NCBI GenBank assembly: GCA_030754655.1
Contig: JASLZX010000001.1
Coordinates: forward strand, 62,001-126,000
DNA length: 64,000 bases
From: UBA8886 sp002731655
GTDB taxonomy: Archaea; Thermoplasmatota; Poseidoniia; MGIII; CG-Epi1
Direction of reading: 5' to 3'
Shown here: in pieces, positions 54,786 through 63,690 of the stretch
How the letters are laid out: each line of letters starts with the position of its first letter
Numbering within the stretch: the stretch's first letter is position 1
Program-made: the position numbers and the translations under genes
Notes under the pieces: generated by a model
What the model was told of the DNA's origin: nothing
Database searches by the model: none
What the model saw: the letters and a program-made list of their open reading frames with translations, nothing else

Positions 54786-56586
54786 AGCCGCGCACCAGCG
54801 CCGGTACCGCGCTGCTGGTGCAGTGCCGCACTTCTTTCGGAAGGAAGCGGCGGTAGGGGCGGTGCCCCAGCCGGTTGTCGTAGAGCAGCACCACGCCGCG
54901 GTCGGTTTCGCTGCGGATGCAGCGGCCGGCCGCCTGCAGCACGCGGTTGACTGCCGGGTAGGTCTGCGCGTAGAGACGCCCCTTTCCGTCGCCGAATTTT
55001 CGCTCGAAATACTCTTCGAGCTTCTTCTGCTCGAGCGATGGCGGTGGCACTGGTATCCCGACGACGGCGACTGCGGCGAGCAGGTTGCCGGGATAGTCGA
55101 CCCCCTCGCCGAAGATGCCCCCCATCACCGCTAGCAGCAGCGCGTCGCGCTGCTGTAGCCGGCCGAGCAGCGCCGTCCGCTTTGCCGGGGATGCACCGCG
55201 CTCCTCGAGCAGCAGCGCCTTGCCATGCTCGCCGAGCCGGCTGGCGACCTCATCGCGCAGCGCGTAGCTCGGGAAGAACGCCGCGACGTTGCCCGGCGTC
55301 GCCTGCGCTACGGCGGTCAGCGACGCCGCCAGCTTGCGGTAGAGCGGGTCGCCGCGGTTGCGGTAGAGCGTCGAGACGTCGTCGACGCAGAGCAGTAGCC
55401 GGTTTTCGGGCGGGAAGGGCGAGCTATAGGTCGCCTTGCGGGAGCGCTCCGTGTCGAGTCCGAGCAGGTCGCGGTAGAAGCTGCGCGGTTTCAGCGTGCC
55501 CGACATCAGCACCGAGCCGCGCACGGCGCGGAAGACCGGCGCGCTGATTGATGCGGGGTCGAGCAGCCGCAGCGAGAGTTTGCGCTGCCATGGCTTGTCG
55601 CCGCCGTGCGCCAGCCGCAGGTCGCTACCTTTCCTCAGGAAGCGCCAGTGGTGCAGGAAATCTGCCACGTCGCCCATGCGCGCCACCTTGCCACGCTGCA
55701 GCCTCCGCTGGGCGGACCGCTCGAGCAGCTGCACGAAGCCCTCCAGATCGGTCAGTTTCTGCTTCAGCGCCGCGTCGAGCATGCGGCTGACGCTGCCGCC
55801 GTCAATCTCCTTCTCGCCTTTGTGGTCGGTCAGGCTCTCGACCAGCCGCTCTAGGATTGAGAGCTGCGCGCGCAGCGCCTGCCCCGCCTCACGCTGCGCT
55901 TCGCGGATACGCTGGAGCGAAAGCGTTGGCGATGCGGAGAGCCGGATGCGGTCGGGCAGGTTGTGTGCTTCGTCGACAATCAGCAGCACCTCCTCCAACG
56001 GCCGCTGGATGCGGTCCCAGACTACGTCGGACCACGGGGTGAAGAGGTAGTTGTAGTCGCAGACCAGCACGTCGCATTCCTGTGCCGCTTCCAGCGCGAC
56101 GCGGTGCGGGCACTGCACCTCCTCGCGGCAGAGTGCCTTCAGGTCGGCCGCCGAGAGCGGCTCGTCGAAGACCTGCGGCAGGAACTGGGGGTTGTAGCCG
56201 GCGTGGTAGCTGCAGTCGTTGTTGCGCACCAGTGCGGTGCAGACTGCCTGGAAAACGCCGTAGCGACTCTCGTCCAAATCGTCGCGCGGGCACATGTCCT
56301 GCTTGGAAATCACATCCACGATTTTCAGCGGTTGCTGCGCGTGAATCCGTTTCAGTGTCTCGACGAAAATAGCGTGCTGTGTCTGCCGTGACGTCAGCGC
56401 CACCACCAGTAACCCTCGCTCTTGCGCCACCTCGACCGCGGCGGTCAGCGCCGCGGCGGTCTTTCCCAGTCCAGTGGGCGCGTGCGCTAGCAGGCGCTCG
56501 CCGGCAGCGAACGCCGTGCGGCAGTCATCCAGCATAGCATCCTGCCCCTTGCGGAGCTCCGGGAACGGGAACAAGGAGCGCCCCAC
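54751..56586 (-). CDS. XPD/Rad3-family Fe-S DNA helicase
   Basis: A 611-residue superfamily 2 helicase. Walker A is APTGLGKTA (36-44) and Walker B is VDEAHNL (204-210, DEAH). Four cysteines between them (Cys99, Cys116 or 125, Cys153, Cys159) form the Fe-S cluster domain. Motifs V-VI include FGEGVDYPG and QAAGRCIRSETDRG. It is a 5'-3' DNA helicase as in archaeal XPD, acting in repair. GTG start at 56586. It could also be called DinG-like; the Fe-S Cys spacing favours XPD. Its 3' end overlaps aIF5B by 35 nt. Confidence 0.9.
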   Translation of the reverse strand: MGRSLFPFPELRKGQDAMLDDCRTAFAAGERLLAHAPTGLGKTAAALTAAVEVAQERGLLVVALTSRQTQHAIFVETLKRIHAQQPLKIVDVISKQDMCPRDDLDESRYGVFQAVCTALVRNNDCSYHAGYNPQFLPQVFDEPLSAADLKALCREEVQCPHRVALEAAQECDVLVCDYNYLFTPWSDVVWDRIQRPLEEVLLIVDEAHNLPDRIRLSASPTLSLQRIREAQREAGQALRAQLSILERLVESLTDHKGEKEIDGGSVSRMLDAALKQKLTDLEGFVQLLERSAQRRLQRGKVARMGDVADFLHHWRFLRKGSDLRLAHGGDKPWQRKLSLRLLDPASISAPVFRAVRGSVLMSGTLKPRSFYRDLLGLDTERSRKATYSSPFPPENRLLLCVDDVSTLYRNRGDPLYRKLAASLTAVAQATPGNVAAFFPSYALRDEVASRLGEHGKALLLEERGASPAKRTALLGRLQQRDALLLAVMGGIFGEGVDYPGNLLAAVAVVGIPVPPPSLEQKKLEEYFERKFGDGKGRLYAQTYPAVNRVLQAAGRCIRSETDRGVVLLYDNRLGHRPYRRFLPKEVRHCTSSAVPALVRGFNGPRTGNPPS

Positions 56587-56629
56587 GCAGGTGGGGCAAA
56601 AAGACTATTCAGGCCGCCTGTCGGGGGGC

Positions 56630-57010
56630 ATGAAGGAAATAGTCGAATCGCCCAACGCGCCGCCCCCCATTGGACCCTACTCACAGGCGGTCGCCGACGT
56701 CGGGCTGCTGTTCATGAGCGGACAGGTCGGCCGCCAGCACAACGTCGCCACGCTCGAAGCGGGCGTCGCGAAGCAGACCCGCCAGGCCATCCGCAACCTG
56801 CAGGCGGTGCTGGCGGAGCGCGGCCTCGCGCTGGCGGACGTGGTAAAGACCACAGTCTTTCTGCTCGATATGGATGACTTCGACGCGATGAACGCAGTTT
56901 ATATAGAGATGTTCGGAGAGGATGCGGCGCCGGCGCGCTCCACCATCGAAGTGGTGCGGCTACCGCTGGATGCGCTGGTCGAGATTGACGCCATCGCCGT
57001 GCTGCGGTAG
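56630..57010 (+). CDS. ridA: RidA/YjgF-family reactive intermediate deaminase
   Basis: A 126-residue protein with PPPIGPYSQAVADVGLLFMS, the VKTTVFLLDMDDFDAMN segment and PARSTIEVVRLPLDALVEID, where the Arg is the conserved active-site residue. It hydrolyses enamine/imine intermediates released by PLP enzymes. ATG 56630 (MKEIVESPNAPP) is the family start; longer reading upstream overlaps the helicase promoter. The stop TAG abuts the ATG of the EamA gene. Confidence 0.94.
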   Translation: MKEIVESPNAPPPIGPYSQAVADVGLLFMSGQVGRQHNVATLEAGVAKQTRQAIRNLQAVLAERGLALADVVKTTVFLLDMDDFDAMNAVYIEMFGEDAAPARSTIEVVRLPLDALVEIDAIAVLR

Positions 57011-57961
57011 ATGGACGTCACCCACCGTGCGGTCGCTTGGATGCTGCTCGCTAGCCTGGCGTTCGCCTCCGGCAGCGCGCTGGTGAAGTGGACCGCTGAC
57101 CATGCGGGGGTCGCGACGGTGATTTTCGGCCGCAGTCTGGTCATCACGCTGGCACTACTGGCGTGGTCCCGGCTGCGCGGCGCGTCGCTGCGGGTCGACG
57201 ACCGCCGGCTGCTGCTCTGGCGCTGCACCGTCGGCCTCTCGGCGATGGCGTGCTATTTCTACGCGGTGCAGCAGATTCCGCTCTCGAACGCGGTGACGCT
57301 GCAATACACCGCGCCGCTCTTCGTCGCGCTATTCTCCGGGGCGATGCTGCGCGAGCGCGTCTCACCGCTGGTCTACGGTTGCATCGCGCTCTCGTTCGCC
57401 GGCACCGTGCTGATAGTATCCCCGTCGCTGCGAGGAGTCGAGCCGGGCGCGCTGGTCGCGCTCATCTCGGGCGTGCTCTCAGCGTTCGCCTATCTTGCCG
57501 TGCGCGGGCTGCGCACCAGCGCGTCGCCGGACGGGGTCGTTTTCTGGTTTGCGCTCTTCTGCACGCTCGTGACCCTGCCGCTGGCCGCCGCCAAATTACC
57601 GCAGCTGGCGCTGCCGGAAGCGCTCGCGATAATCGGCGTCGGCATCTGCGCTGGTGTCGGCCAGACGGGAATGACGCGCGCCTACCAAGCGGCCCGCGCA
57701 GCCTACATCGGCGCCTTCTCCTATGCGACGGTGCTCATCGGCGGGATTTACGGCTGCCAGCTCTTCCAGCAGTCGCTCGTCTGGGGCGACGCCATCGGCG
57801 CGGCGCTGATTGTCGGCAGTGGCGCGCTGCTCGTCAGCAGCGTGGGACAGGAGAAGCCGCAGGTCGCAGTTGCCGTAGGCGGGCGAGCCAGCTACGCGTC
57901 CCCGACCGTGACGAGCTGGTTGCCCATGCGCTCAGTGTCAAGCATATATTGTATGAAATAG
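57011..57961 (+). CDS. EamA/DMT-family transporter
   Basis: A 316-residue membrane protein with ten predicted helices in two EamA repeats (first around residues 8-135, second around 150-280). It has LASLAFASGSALVKWTADHA, the conserved AVTLQYTAPLFVALFSG, and GVGQTGMTRAYQAARAAYIG. The drug/metabolite transporter superfamily exports amino acids, nucleotides or metabolites. Adjacent to ridA, it may export an amino acid, which is inference. The last ~23 codons overlap the convergent metalloprotease gene by 70 nt. Confidence 0.88.
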   Translation: MDVTHRAVAWMLLASLAFASGSALVKWTADHAGVATVIFGRSLVITLALLAWSRLRGASLRVDDRRLLLWRCTVGLSAMACYFYAVQQIPLSNAVTLQYTAPLFVALFSGAMLRERVSPLVYGCIALSFAGTVLIVSPSLRGVEPGALVALISGVLSAFAYLAVRGLRTSASPDGVVFWFALFCTLVTLPLAAAKLPQLALPEALAIIGVGICAGVGQTGMTRAYQAARAAYIGAFSYATVLIGGIYGCQLFQQSLVWGDAIGAALIVGSGALLVSSVGQEKPQVAVAVGGRASYASPTVTSWLPMRSVSSIYCMK

Positions 57962-58905
57962 CGCGCCCGCGCGCCTTGGTCGTCGGTCAGGACGCTGCGG
58001 TCGCCGTAGCGGCTCATCAGGTTCTCGAGTGACGGCGAGTGCTGCTCCGGGGTGCAGTCGGGGTACTCGCTCTCCTCCTGGCTTGGCTTCTCGCCCTGGT
58101 AGAGGTCGCTGGCGTCGCAGCCGATATCCTCTTCGCACCACTGGTAGCAGTCGTATGGCGTGCCGCAGACGAAGTCGCCAGTGCGGTAGCACTGCTCATT
58201 CGGGACCACCCAGTCGGCGGTCCAGGAACTCGCCCTCTCAAGGTCGGAGTCGGAGTCTGTGTATTCGTGGTACTGGTGGGTGTGGTAGAGCCCGGTGAAG
58301 TGGCCCAGCTCGTGCGACGGGATGTAGCTGGTCTCGAAGGTGGACGCCCGCACGAAGGTGGCGTAATAGGTCTGGTCATGCCAGGGATACATACTGTAGG
58401 CGCCCCAGCCGTCGGTTATCAGGACGATGTTCACGTTGCTGAAGTTGTAGTGTTGTTCGAACTCCGCGCCCAGCGCCGAGACCGGGACACCGTCGCCGAA
58501 GTCACCTCTCGCCCCGCCGCTGCTGTTCCCGACAGTCCCGGTCTCGCCTTCCTGCTCATCCTCGACGTCAGGGAAAGCGCGGTCGACATTGATCATCTCC
58601 CCCAGCGCGAAGTTGATGCCGTGCGGGTTGAAGACGCTGTTAATCAGCTCGAGCCCCGCCAGGAGCGAGGTCTCGTTGGAAATGTAGCTGACGTTGTCGT
58701 TGTCCCGGTAAACGAAGAATGTAACCGCGAGTGTCTTCACCGGCCCGCCATCGCAGTCCAGTCCGGGATAGGGCGCAGTCTCCGAAACTTGGAGCCAGTA
58801 CTGTTGTTCGTTGCACGGCTCATCCTCGTCGGGCTCGCCGTTCAGGCAGCCGGAGAGCGCCGTGGCGAGCAGGATTAGCGTGAGCAGTAGCGGGGCGCTG
58901 CGCAT
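57892..58905 (-). CDS. Secreted lipoprotein zinc metalloprotease (M43 pappalysin-like)
   Basis: A 337-residue lipoprotein with signal peptide and lipobox (TALSGC, Cys20). The mature part contains SHELGHFTGLYHTHQ: the metzincin HExxHxxGxxH motif (His198, Glu199, His202, His208). A Met-turn candidate is NLMSRYGD (Met297). Cysteine pairs around residues 239-284 suggest disulfides. The pattern HELGHFTGLYHT matches M43 cytophagalysin/pappalysin. It likely degrades extracellular protein for nutrition. It is on the membrane surface, monocistronic, and convergent with the EamA gene. Confidence 0.88.
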   Translation of the reverse strand: MRSAPLLLTLILLATALSGCLNGEPDEDEPCNEQQYWLQVSETAPYPGLDCDGGPVKTLAVTFFVYRDNDNVSYISNETSLLAGLELINSVFNPHGINFALGEMINVDRAFPDVEDEQEGETGTVGNSSGGARGDFGDGVPVSALGAEFEQHYNFSNVNIVLITDGWGAYSMYPWHDQTYYATFVRASTFETSYIPSHELGHFTGLYHTHQYHEYTDSDSDLERASSWTADWVVPNEQCYRTGDFVCGTPYDCYQWCEEDIGCDASDLYQGEKPSQEESEYPDCTPEQHSPSLENLMSRYGDRSVLTDDQGARARYFIQYMLDTERMGNQLVTVGDA

Positions 58906-58950
58906 AGTGAGGAACCCGGGCGCGCGATGATAAACCCTTTCCGCCCGCCT

Positions 58951-59712
58951 TCAGGCAACGCGGGTAATCATCTCCGGAGTTATGCCGTGCTCAGTGACGG
59001 CGTAGATTAGCACAGCTGCCTTCTCCGGGTGGTTACGAATCTTCTTGATAATCATGCGATTCTCGAACTCGGCAGCCATGCGCCCTACTTCGAGCTCGAC
59101 AATGACGTCGGCGACAGCCTCAATCTGGCTCTGCGTCTTCGAATCGTGCGCGTCCTGCGAGACGGTGTAGAGCACGAGGCCGCCGTTAGCTTGCGCGTAT
59201 TCCTTGATGGTCCGCATCGACGAGAGTACCTCAGCCAGCGAGTAATACTGCAGGAAGAAATCGAGCGAATCGACGACAACCCGGAAGGGCGAGCGCAGCT
59301 TCGAGATTTCGTACGCCATGTCTGAGACGAAGTTAATCTGGTCAGCAGTCGCACCGTAGGCGCCGACGTTGCGCAGCTCGCTTACCGAAAGCCCCTCCTG
59401 CTTGAAGCGGGAGGCCTGCAGGTCGCGCGCCAGAACCTTCTCGAAATACTGGGTGCCGATGTTGACAATCCGCATGTCGGTAGGCCAGTTGTAGTGCTCG
59501 AAAGTCTCAACCAGCTCCTCGGAGGTTTCGTCGGTCGAGAAATAGACGACATTCTCGGCGCCGACACCCGCCGCAGCGTACTGCTTGGCGAGCAGCTCCT
59601 TGCCCGCCCCGGAGGTGCCCGCAATCAAGATTGAGCTCCCCATCTTGAATCCCTTGCCCTCTATCAACGCCGCGTCGAGGCGGGGGATGCCGCAGGTTAC
59701 GATTTCAGCCAT
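58951..59712 (-). CDS. KaiC/RecA-like ATPase with altered Walker A (GKE)
   Basis: A 253-residue single RecA-fold protein of the KaiC-like group. The P-loop reads GTSGAGKEL (32-40), with Glu in place of the Thr/Ser that coordinates Mg2+. Walker B is VVVDSLDFFLQYY. It has YFSTDETSEELVETFEHYN, the KaiC-like effector segment, and ends GITPEMITRV. The change predicts weak or absent ATP hydrolysis. It is the last gene of a four-gene operon, overlapping the preceding gene by 8 nt. Likely a signalling or scaffold subunit working with the intact ATPase encoded upstream. Confidence 0.82.
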   Translation of the reverse strand: MAEIVTCGIPRLDAALIEGKGFKMGSSILIAGTSGAGKELLAKQYAAAGVGAENVVYFSTDETSEELVETFEHYNWPTDMRIVNIGTQYFEKVLARDLQASRFKQEGLSVSELRNVGAYGATADQINFVSDMAYEISKLRSPFRVVVDSLDFFLQYYSLAEVLSSMRTIKEYAQANGGLVLYTVSQDAHDSKTQSQIEAVADVIVELEVGRMAAEFENRMIIKKIRNHPEKAAVLIYAVTEHGITPEMITRVA

Positions 59713-60262
59713 CTGTGTTTTCGATGTAGCGGTCGGTCAGGGTCTTCAGCATTGAGGCCAGGTCGTCACTGGTCTGTTCCTCCACCGTAAGCATCATGGT
59801 ATACGTCTTGCGGAGCCGCATGGTGTTGGCGAGGACGTTAATGAATTCTTTCAGGACCCGGCTCTCGGAATAGATGGTGAGGCCGTTAACCGAGTCAAAC
59901 ATTACGAAGTGCCGCTTGGCCTTGATGCGCCGCTCGAGCAACCCGATATTGAGCAGCACCGACTCGAGCATTGTGGGCGACTCGATGAACATGGTACGTG
60001 GGTCCTCAGTCTCGCCACCAACAGTGAGCGAAATCATATCCACGAAATAGAGGTCGCCTAGGTCAGCCTTGATTTTCTCGAGGTCGGCGATGATGCTAGC
60101 TGAGGGCCGGGTCGTGGTAATGTATATGCCACCCAGCTTTTTGCTCAGCAGGTGCTTTACGATTTCAGTCGACGTGGGGCGATAATTGTCAGAGTTGAGT
60201 GAAACCGTCGTCAGGGCGTCGCCCTCCTTGATGCTTGCGACCACTTGCTTGAGGACGTTCAT
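59705..60262 (-). CDS. KaiC-like protein lacking a P-loop
   Basis: A 185-residue RecA-fold protein without a Walker A motif: the equivalent place reads SLNSDNYRPTSTEIVKHLLS. A Walker B-like strand is kept (HFVMFDSVNGLTIYSE) and so are the following MLTVEEQTSDD features. This resembles the short pseudo-KaiC proteins that archaea encode beside active KaiC ATPases. ATG 60262 overlaps the upstream KaiC stop by 4 nt, and its stop overlaps the downstream paralog by 8 nt. It is probably a non-hydrolysing partner. Confidence 0.78.
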   Translation of the reverse strand: MNVLKQVVASIKEGDALTTVSLNSDNYRPTSTEIVKHLLSKKLGGIYITTTRPSASIIADLEKIKADLGDLYFVDMISLTVGGETEDPRTMFIESPTMLESVLLNIGLLERRIKAKRHFVMFDSVNGLTIYSESRVLKEFINVLANTMRLRKTYTMMLTVEEQTSDDLASMLKTLTDRYIENTDG

Positions 60263-61080
60263 GTGAATACCTGCCCCGTGTCCTGTCCCCACTTGAGCAA
60301 CGGCACGATACTGAGCCCGATCGGCGTCAGCTCCACCAGCTGCCGTGAGCGCGAGTGCTTGGCACCCCGCATCTTGACCACTTGCAGCGTGCGTAGCAGG
60401 TCCCCCTGCCGCTGGACGTTCCCCATCAGGATAACTCCGTCAGCGACCGCTTCTTCAACGCCGAAGATGGAGTAGGTCTGCGTACGCGCGTCGACGACAG
60501 TCTCAGAGATGAGCAGGGTGGTACAACCGAAGGTCGCCAAGAACTGTCCCAGCCGGAAAATGAAGTTACGGATGGCTCCCTTGTCGGGGAGCTGGTAGCA
60601 GATAGCGGTAATCGAGTCAATCACCAGTCGCGTAATCTGGAGTTCGTCGACGATATCCTCGAACGCCCCTAGCAGTGCCTCCATGTCCTTGGAGGTGTAC
60701 GAGCCATCGAGCCGCTCGACTCCCAGTCGGTCGTTGATAATCCCGAGGTCGAAGACATTCAGCTTCCCCTCGGTGACCAGCGAATCTTCGAAAAACCCGT
60801 AAGTTCGCAGGTTCTCCAGCATCTTGGAGGAGGGCTCGGTAACCGAGATGTAACAGGTGGTCTCGCCATTCTTGGCACCGTTAATCAGGTACTCCATTGC
60901 CAGCGTGGTCTTTCCCGAGCCGACGGTGCCTGCCAACAGAGTAGTGTTACCGATGGGGATGCCGCCGTTGAGGATGCGGTCCAACCCATCAATGTGGGTC
61001 TTGGACTTCTCGCGCGGCCGGCCGCCGCGGGGGTCCAGCATCACCCTCTTCGGTTTTACGTTTTCTTCCGCCACGTTCAT
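60259..61080 (-). CDS. KaiC-like ATPase with intact P-loop
   Basis: A 273-residue single-domain KaiC-like protein from ATG 61080. It has HIDGLDRILNGGIPIGNTTL, Walker A GTVGSGKTT (51-59), YISVTEPSSKMLENLRTYGF and Walker B RLVIDSITAICYQLP. The C-terminal KMRGAKHSRSRQLVELTPIG is the KaiC-family arginine/lysine segment contacting nucleotide in the neighbour. It is expected to form ATP-dependent rings and to act as a signalling hub in archaea. It is the second gene of the operon, overlapping the 141-residue gene by 4 nt. Confidence 0.88.
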   Translation of the reverse strand: MNVAEENVKPKRVMLDPRGGRPREKSKTHIDGLDRILNGGIPIGNTTLLAGTVGSGKTTLAMEYLINGAKNGETTCYISVTEPSSKMLENLRTYGFFEDSLVTEGKLNVFDLGIINDRLGVERLDGSYTSKDMEALLGAFEDIVDELQITRLVIDSITAICYQLPDKGAIRNFIFRLGQFLATFGCTTLLISETVVDARTQTYSIFGVEEAVADGVILMGNVQRQGDLLRTLQVVKMRGAKHSRSRQLVELTPIGLSIVPLLKWGQDTGQVFT

Positions 61081-61502
61081 TCCTCGATAATGTACTGGTC
61101 GATAAGGTACTGGCGGACCCGCTTTTTCAACGTTCTCTCGGTAATTCCTTCTTCCTGAGCAGTGTCGTGGACATTCTGTAGTTCTCGCTGCACTTCCACC
61201 GGGAGCTCGGCCCACTCAACCGGGGGCTTCTTCGGCAGCAGCCCGCGCAGGTCAACCGGGTTGGCATCAGCGAAGACGGAGGCGAAGCGCTCGCGCACGC
61301 GTTCCTCGAAGTATTTTTCCGCCTCCCGCTCGCACTCGTTATATGTCTTGACCAGCTGCTCTTCGATGACTGGCCCGAGGTCTTCCATGAAGACTCCCGT
61401 GGGCAGGAAAGGATGGTACCAGCTACCATCCTCGTGCAATACATCCAGATGCGTGCGGTTGTACGCGTCAATCAGCGGCGTCTCGTATTCTTCCTTTGCC
61501 AT
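61077..61502 (-). CDS. Unknown 141-residue protein heading the KaiC-like operon
   Basis: A soluble acidic protein, MAKEEYETPLIDAYNRTHLD at its start. The centre is a charged helix (CEREAEKYFEERVRERFASV) and the C-terminus is a basic helix-turn-helix-like stretch (RTLKKRVRQYLIDQYIIEE). I recognise no family. It is coupled to the KaiC-like ATPase by a 4-nt overlap, so it is likely a partner or input/output module of that system. No signal peptide or membrane segment is visible. Confidence 0.65.
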   Translation of the reverse strand: MAKEEYETPLIDAYNRTHLDVLHEDGSWYHPFLPTGVFMEDLGPVIEEQLVKTYNECEREAEKYFEERVRERFASVFADANPVDLRGLLPKKPPVEWAELPVEVQRELQNVHDTAQEEGITERTLKKRVRQYLIDQYIIEE

Positions 61503-61545
61503 GCCTCGTCCCGGAGCCCGTCGAGGACCGCGCCATATATGAGGA

Positions 61546-63660
61546 TTAGCCTCCGCCCAGCAGCGGCAATACGTAGTAGATGGCGAGTACAGTCCCCATT
61601 AGTGCCTCGCCCACAATCAGTCCGGTCGCAATCATGTAGGTATTGAGTAGCTTCAGCGTGCGCCCCTTCTCGCCGAGGCCGTCGCGCTCGACCGCTGGCT
61701 CTAGCACTTTCAGCTCCCACAGGTCACGCATTGCCCCGCCGACGACCATCGGCAGCGTCACCACCATCGGCAGGTACATTCCCAGCCCGAAGGCGGTCCC
61801 CATCCCGGTCAGCAGCTCCATGAATATGCCGATGCCGAAACCGAGCCCCAGCAGCTGCCACGGCGTCTCGCCACCGAGCATAATCTGCGCGAAAGCGGCG
61901 AATGCGTTCGCCTGCGGTGCGTAGAGCACCAGTTCGCCCTTCGCGAGCGCCAGCGAGAGGATGCCGGCAAACAGCGCCGAGACGATGGTGCCAGGGATGA
62001 TGCCGACCAGTTCGGTCTTCATGATGTGCATCGGCCGGTTGCCGACGTAGAGCGCCGCCTTGTAGTCGCCAATCACGGTTCCCGACATCGAGATGGCGCC
62101 GCCGAAGACGGTCGTACCGACCAGCGAAAGCAGTGCCGCATCGCTCGCCGCGAGTCCCAGCAGGTTCTTGAAAATCAGCACCAGCATCAGCAGCACGATG
62201 AACGAAGTGCCCGATACGGGCTCGATGCTGGTCTCGCCCATCACCTTCACGGCAATCGCGCCAAGCGCGAAAGTCGTCAGGCAGAGCACCAGCGCAAAGA
62301 CGAAGGAGGGGATGAAGCCAAACTCGGTCGCGAACACTAGCGTGATGCCGACCAGCGTCACCACCAGCATCACGGGAATATGCGTCACTGGCCACTCATA
62401 CCAGCCTTTGCCCTCGACGTAGTCGCGCCGCGCGACATCGTCGCCTCCGGCAAAAATGGCGATAACGTCCGCCGCGGTGGTGCGGAAGACCGGGGCCATC
62501 TTCAGTAGCGCGGTGATGCCGCCGCCCAGGATGGCACCAATCGCCATCGGGCGCGCGACGTAGGCATACGATTTCAGCGACGCCGCGGGGTAGGCAGAGA
62601 CGGCGTGGTAGAGCCCGTCGACAGGGTAATAAAAAGGATAATCAAGGGCGAACGCCATCGGCGTCACGACGAACCATGTGAAAAACGTCCCGAGGCTCAC
62701 CAGCATTGCGACACGGAATTTCATGAACCAGCCGATGGCGCCCATCAGTGGAGTGAACTCGAAGCCGAGCCAGGTGTAGTTGGTGATTCCTGAGTCGAAC
62801 GGCACCATCAGGTCGCCGCCCTCATAGTAGCGTGAGACCCCCAGTTCGTGCGCTCCCTTGTCGAGCACCGAGGTGCGAATAGGGTCGCCTGCGACGTCAA
62901 CCGCGCTGGTGGAGAAAACCGGGAAGTCGCGCAGGAAAGTGAAAATCCCGACCAGCAGGGTCGAGATTCCGACCAGCCAGATTGAGTGGCGTGCGCTCTC
63001 GACCGACCCGGTCGAGGTCTCGCGTGCGATGTCCATCAGCTTGACGTTGGCTTCGAAGCCCGGCAACGGCAACGGATCTTCGACTAGCCATACTCTCCGA
63101 AAGATGATGAAGTAGAGCACGCCCAGCATCCCGCCCAGGATTGAAGCCACCAGCGCCACCCCCGCCAGCACCCACGATTCGGGCAGCAGTAGCGAGGCGT
63201 CGACGAGATGGCTGCCGTCCGCCATGCGGTATTTCGAGGAGTAGGCGAGCAGATAGATGGCGGGATACGTAAACACGAAACCAGTGCAGACCATTGAGGC
63301 ACCGGTCGAGGCGGAGGCGGAGAGGTTCACTTCGCCCGGGGTCCAGCGTAGCGCCATCGCCGCAAGGTAGGCGACGTACCACGAGCCGGAGACGATCATC
63401 CCGACCTTGAGCCCGACGTACTGGTTGATGACCGCGAACAGGATGCCGATGACCAGCCCCAGCATAATCTGGTCCCACTTCCAAGTCGTCGAACCGAAGC
63501 CGTCGGTGCGCGACTTCTCCTCGAGATATTCCTCCAGCACCTCGGTGTTGAAGTTGGAGTACATCTCGGGGTCGAAGTAATCGAGCGTCCCCTCTTCGAT
63601 AGCGCGCAGCCCTTCGGGGGTCGGCGGCTGCCGATACGGTGACGTCCTTACTTTTGCCAT
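61546..63660 (-). CDS. OPT-family oligopeptide / metal-chelate transporter
   Basis: A 704-residue membrane protein with about 14-16 helices. Family features include QIMLGLVIGILFAVINQYVG, KVGMIVSGSWYVAYLAAM, GFVFTYPAIYLL and IGDYKAALYVGNRP with HIMKTELVGIIPG. The OPT family imports oligopeptides or siderophore/nicotianamine-type metal chelates by proton coupling. The start is ATG 63660 (MAKVRTSPYRQPP). It lies downstream of the KaiC operon in the same strand but with a 43-nt gap after it (61503-61545), so it is upstream in transcription order and may be separate. Confidence 0.9.
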   Translation of the reverse strand: MAKVRTSPYRQPPTPEGLRAIEEGTLDYFDPEMYSNFNTEVLEEYLEEKSRTDGFGSTTWKWDQIMLGLVIGILFAVINQYVGLKVGMIVSGSWYVAYLAAMALRWTPGEVNLSASASTGASMVCTGFVFTYPAIYLLAYSSKYRMADGSHLVDASLLLPESWVLAGVALVASILGGMLGVLYFIIFRRVWLVEDPLPLPGFEANVKLMDIARETSTGSVESARHSIWLVGISTLLVGIFTFLRDFPVFSTSAVDVAGDPIRTSVLDKGAHELGVSRYYEGGDLMVPFDSGITNYTWLGFEFTPLMGAIGWFMKFRVAMLVSLGTFFTWFVVTPMAFALDYPFYYPVDGLYHAVSAYPAASLKSYAYVARPMAIGAILGGGITALLKMAPVFRTTAADVIAIFAGGDDVARRDYVEGKGWYEWPVTHIPVMLVVTLVGITLVFATEFGFIPSFVFALVLCLTTFALGAIAVKVMGETSIEPVSGTSFIVLLMLVLIFKNLLGLAASDAALLSLVGTTVFGGAISMSGTVIGDYKAALYVGNRPMHIMKTELVGIIPGTIVSALFAGILSLALAKGELVLYAPQANAFAAFAQIMLGGETPWQLLGLGFGIGIFMELLTGMGTAFGLGMYLPMVVTLPMVVGGAMRDLWELKVLEPAVERDGLGEKGRTLKLLNTYMIATGLIVGEALMGTVLAIYYVLPLLGGG

Positions 63661-63690
63661 GCGGGAACGACTCTGCACACGGTGCCGCGG

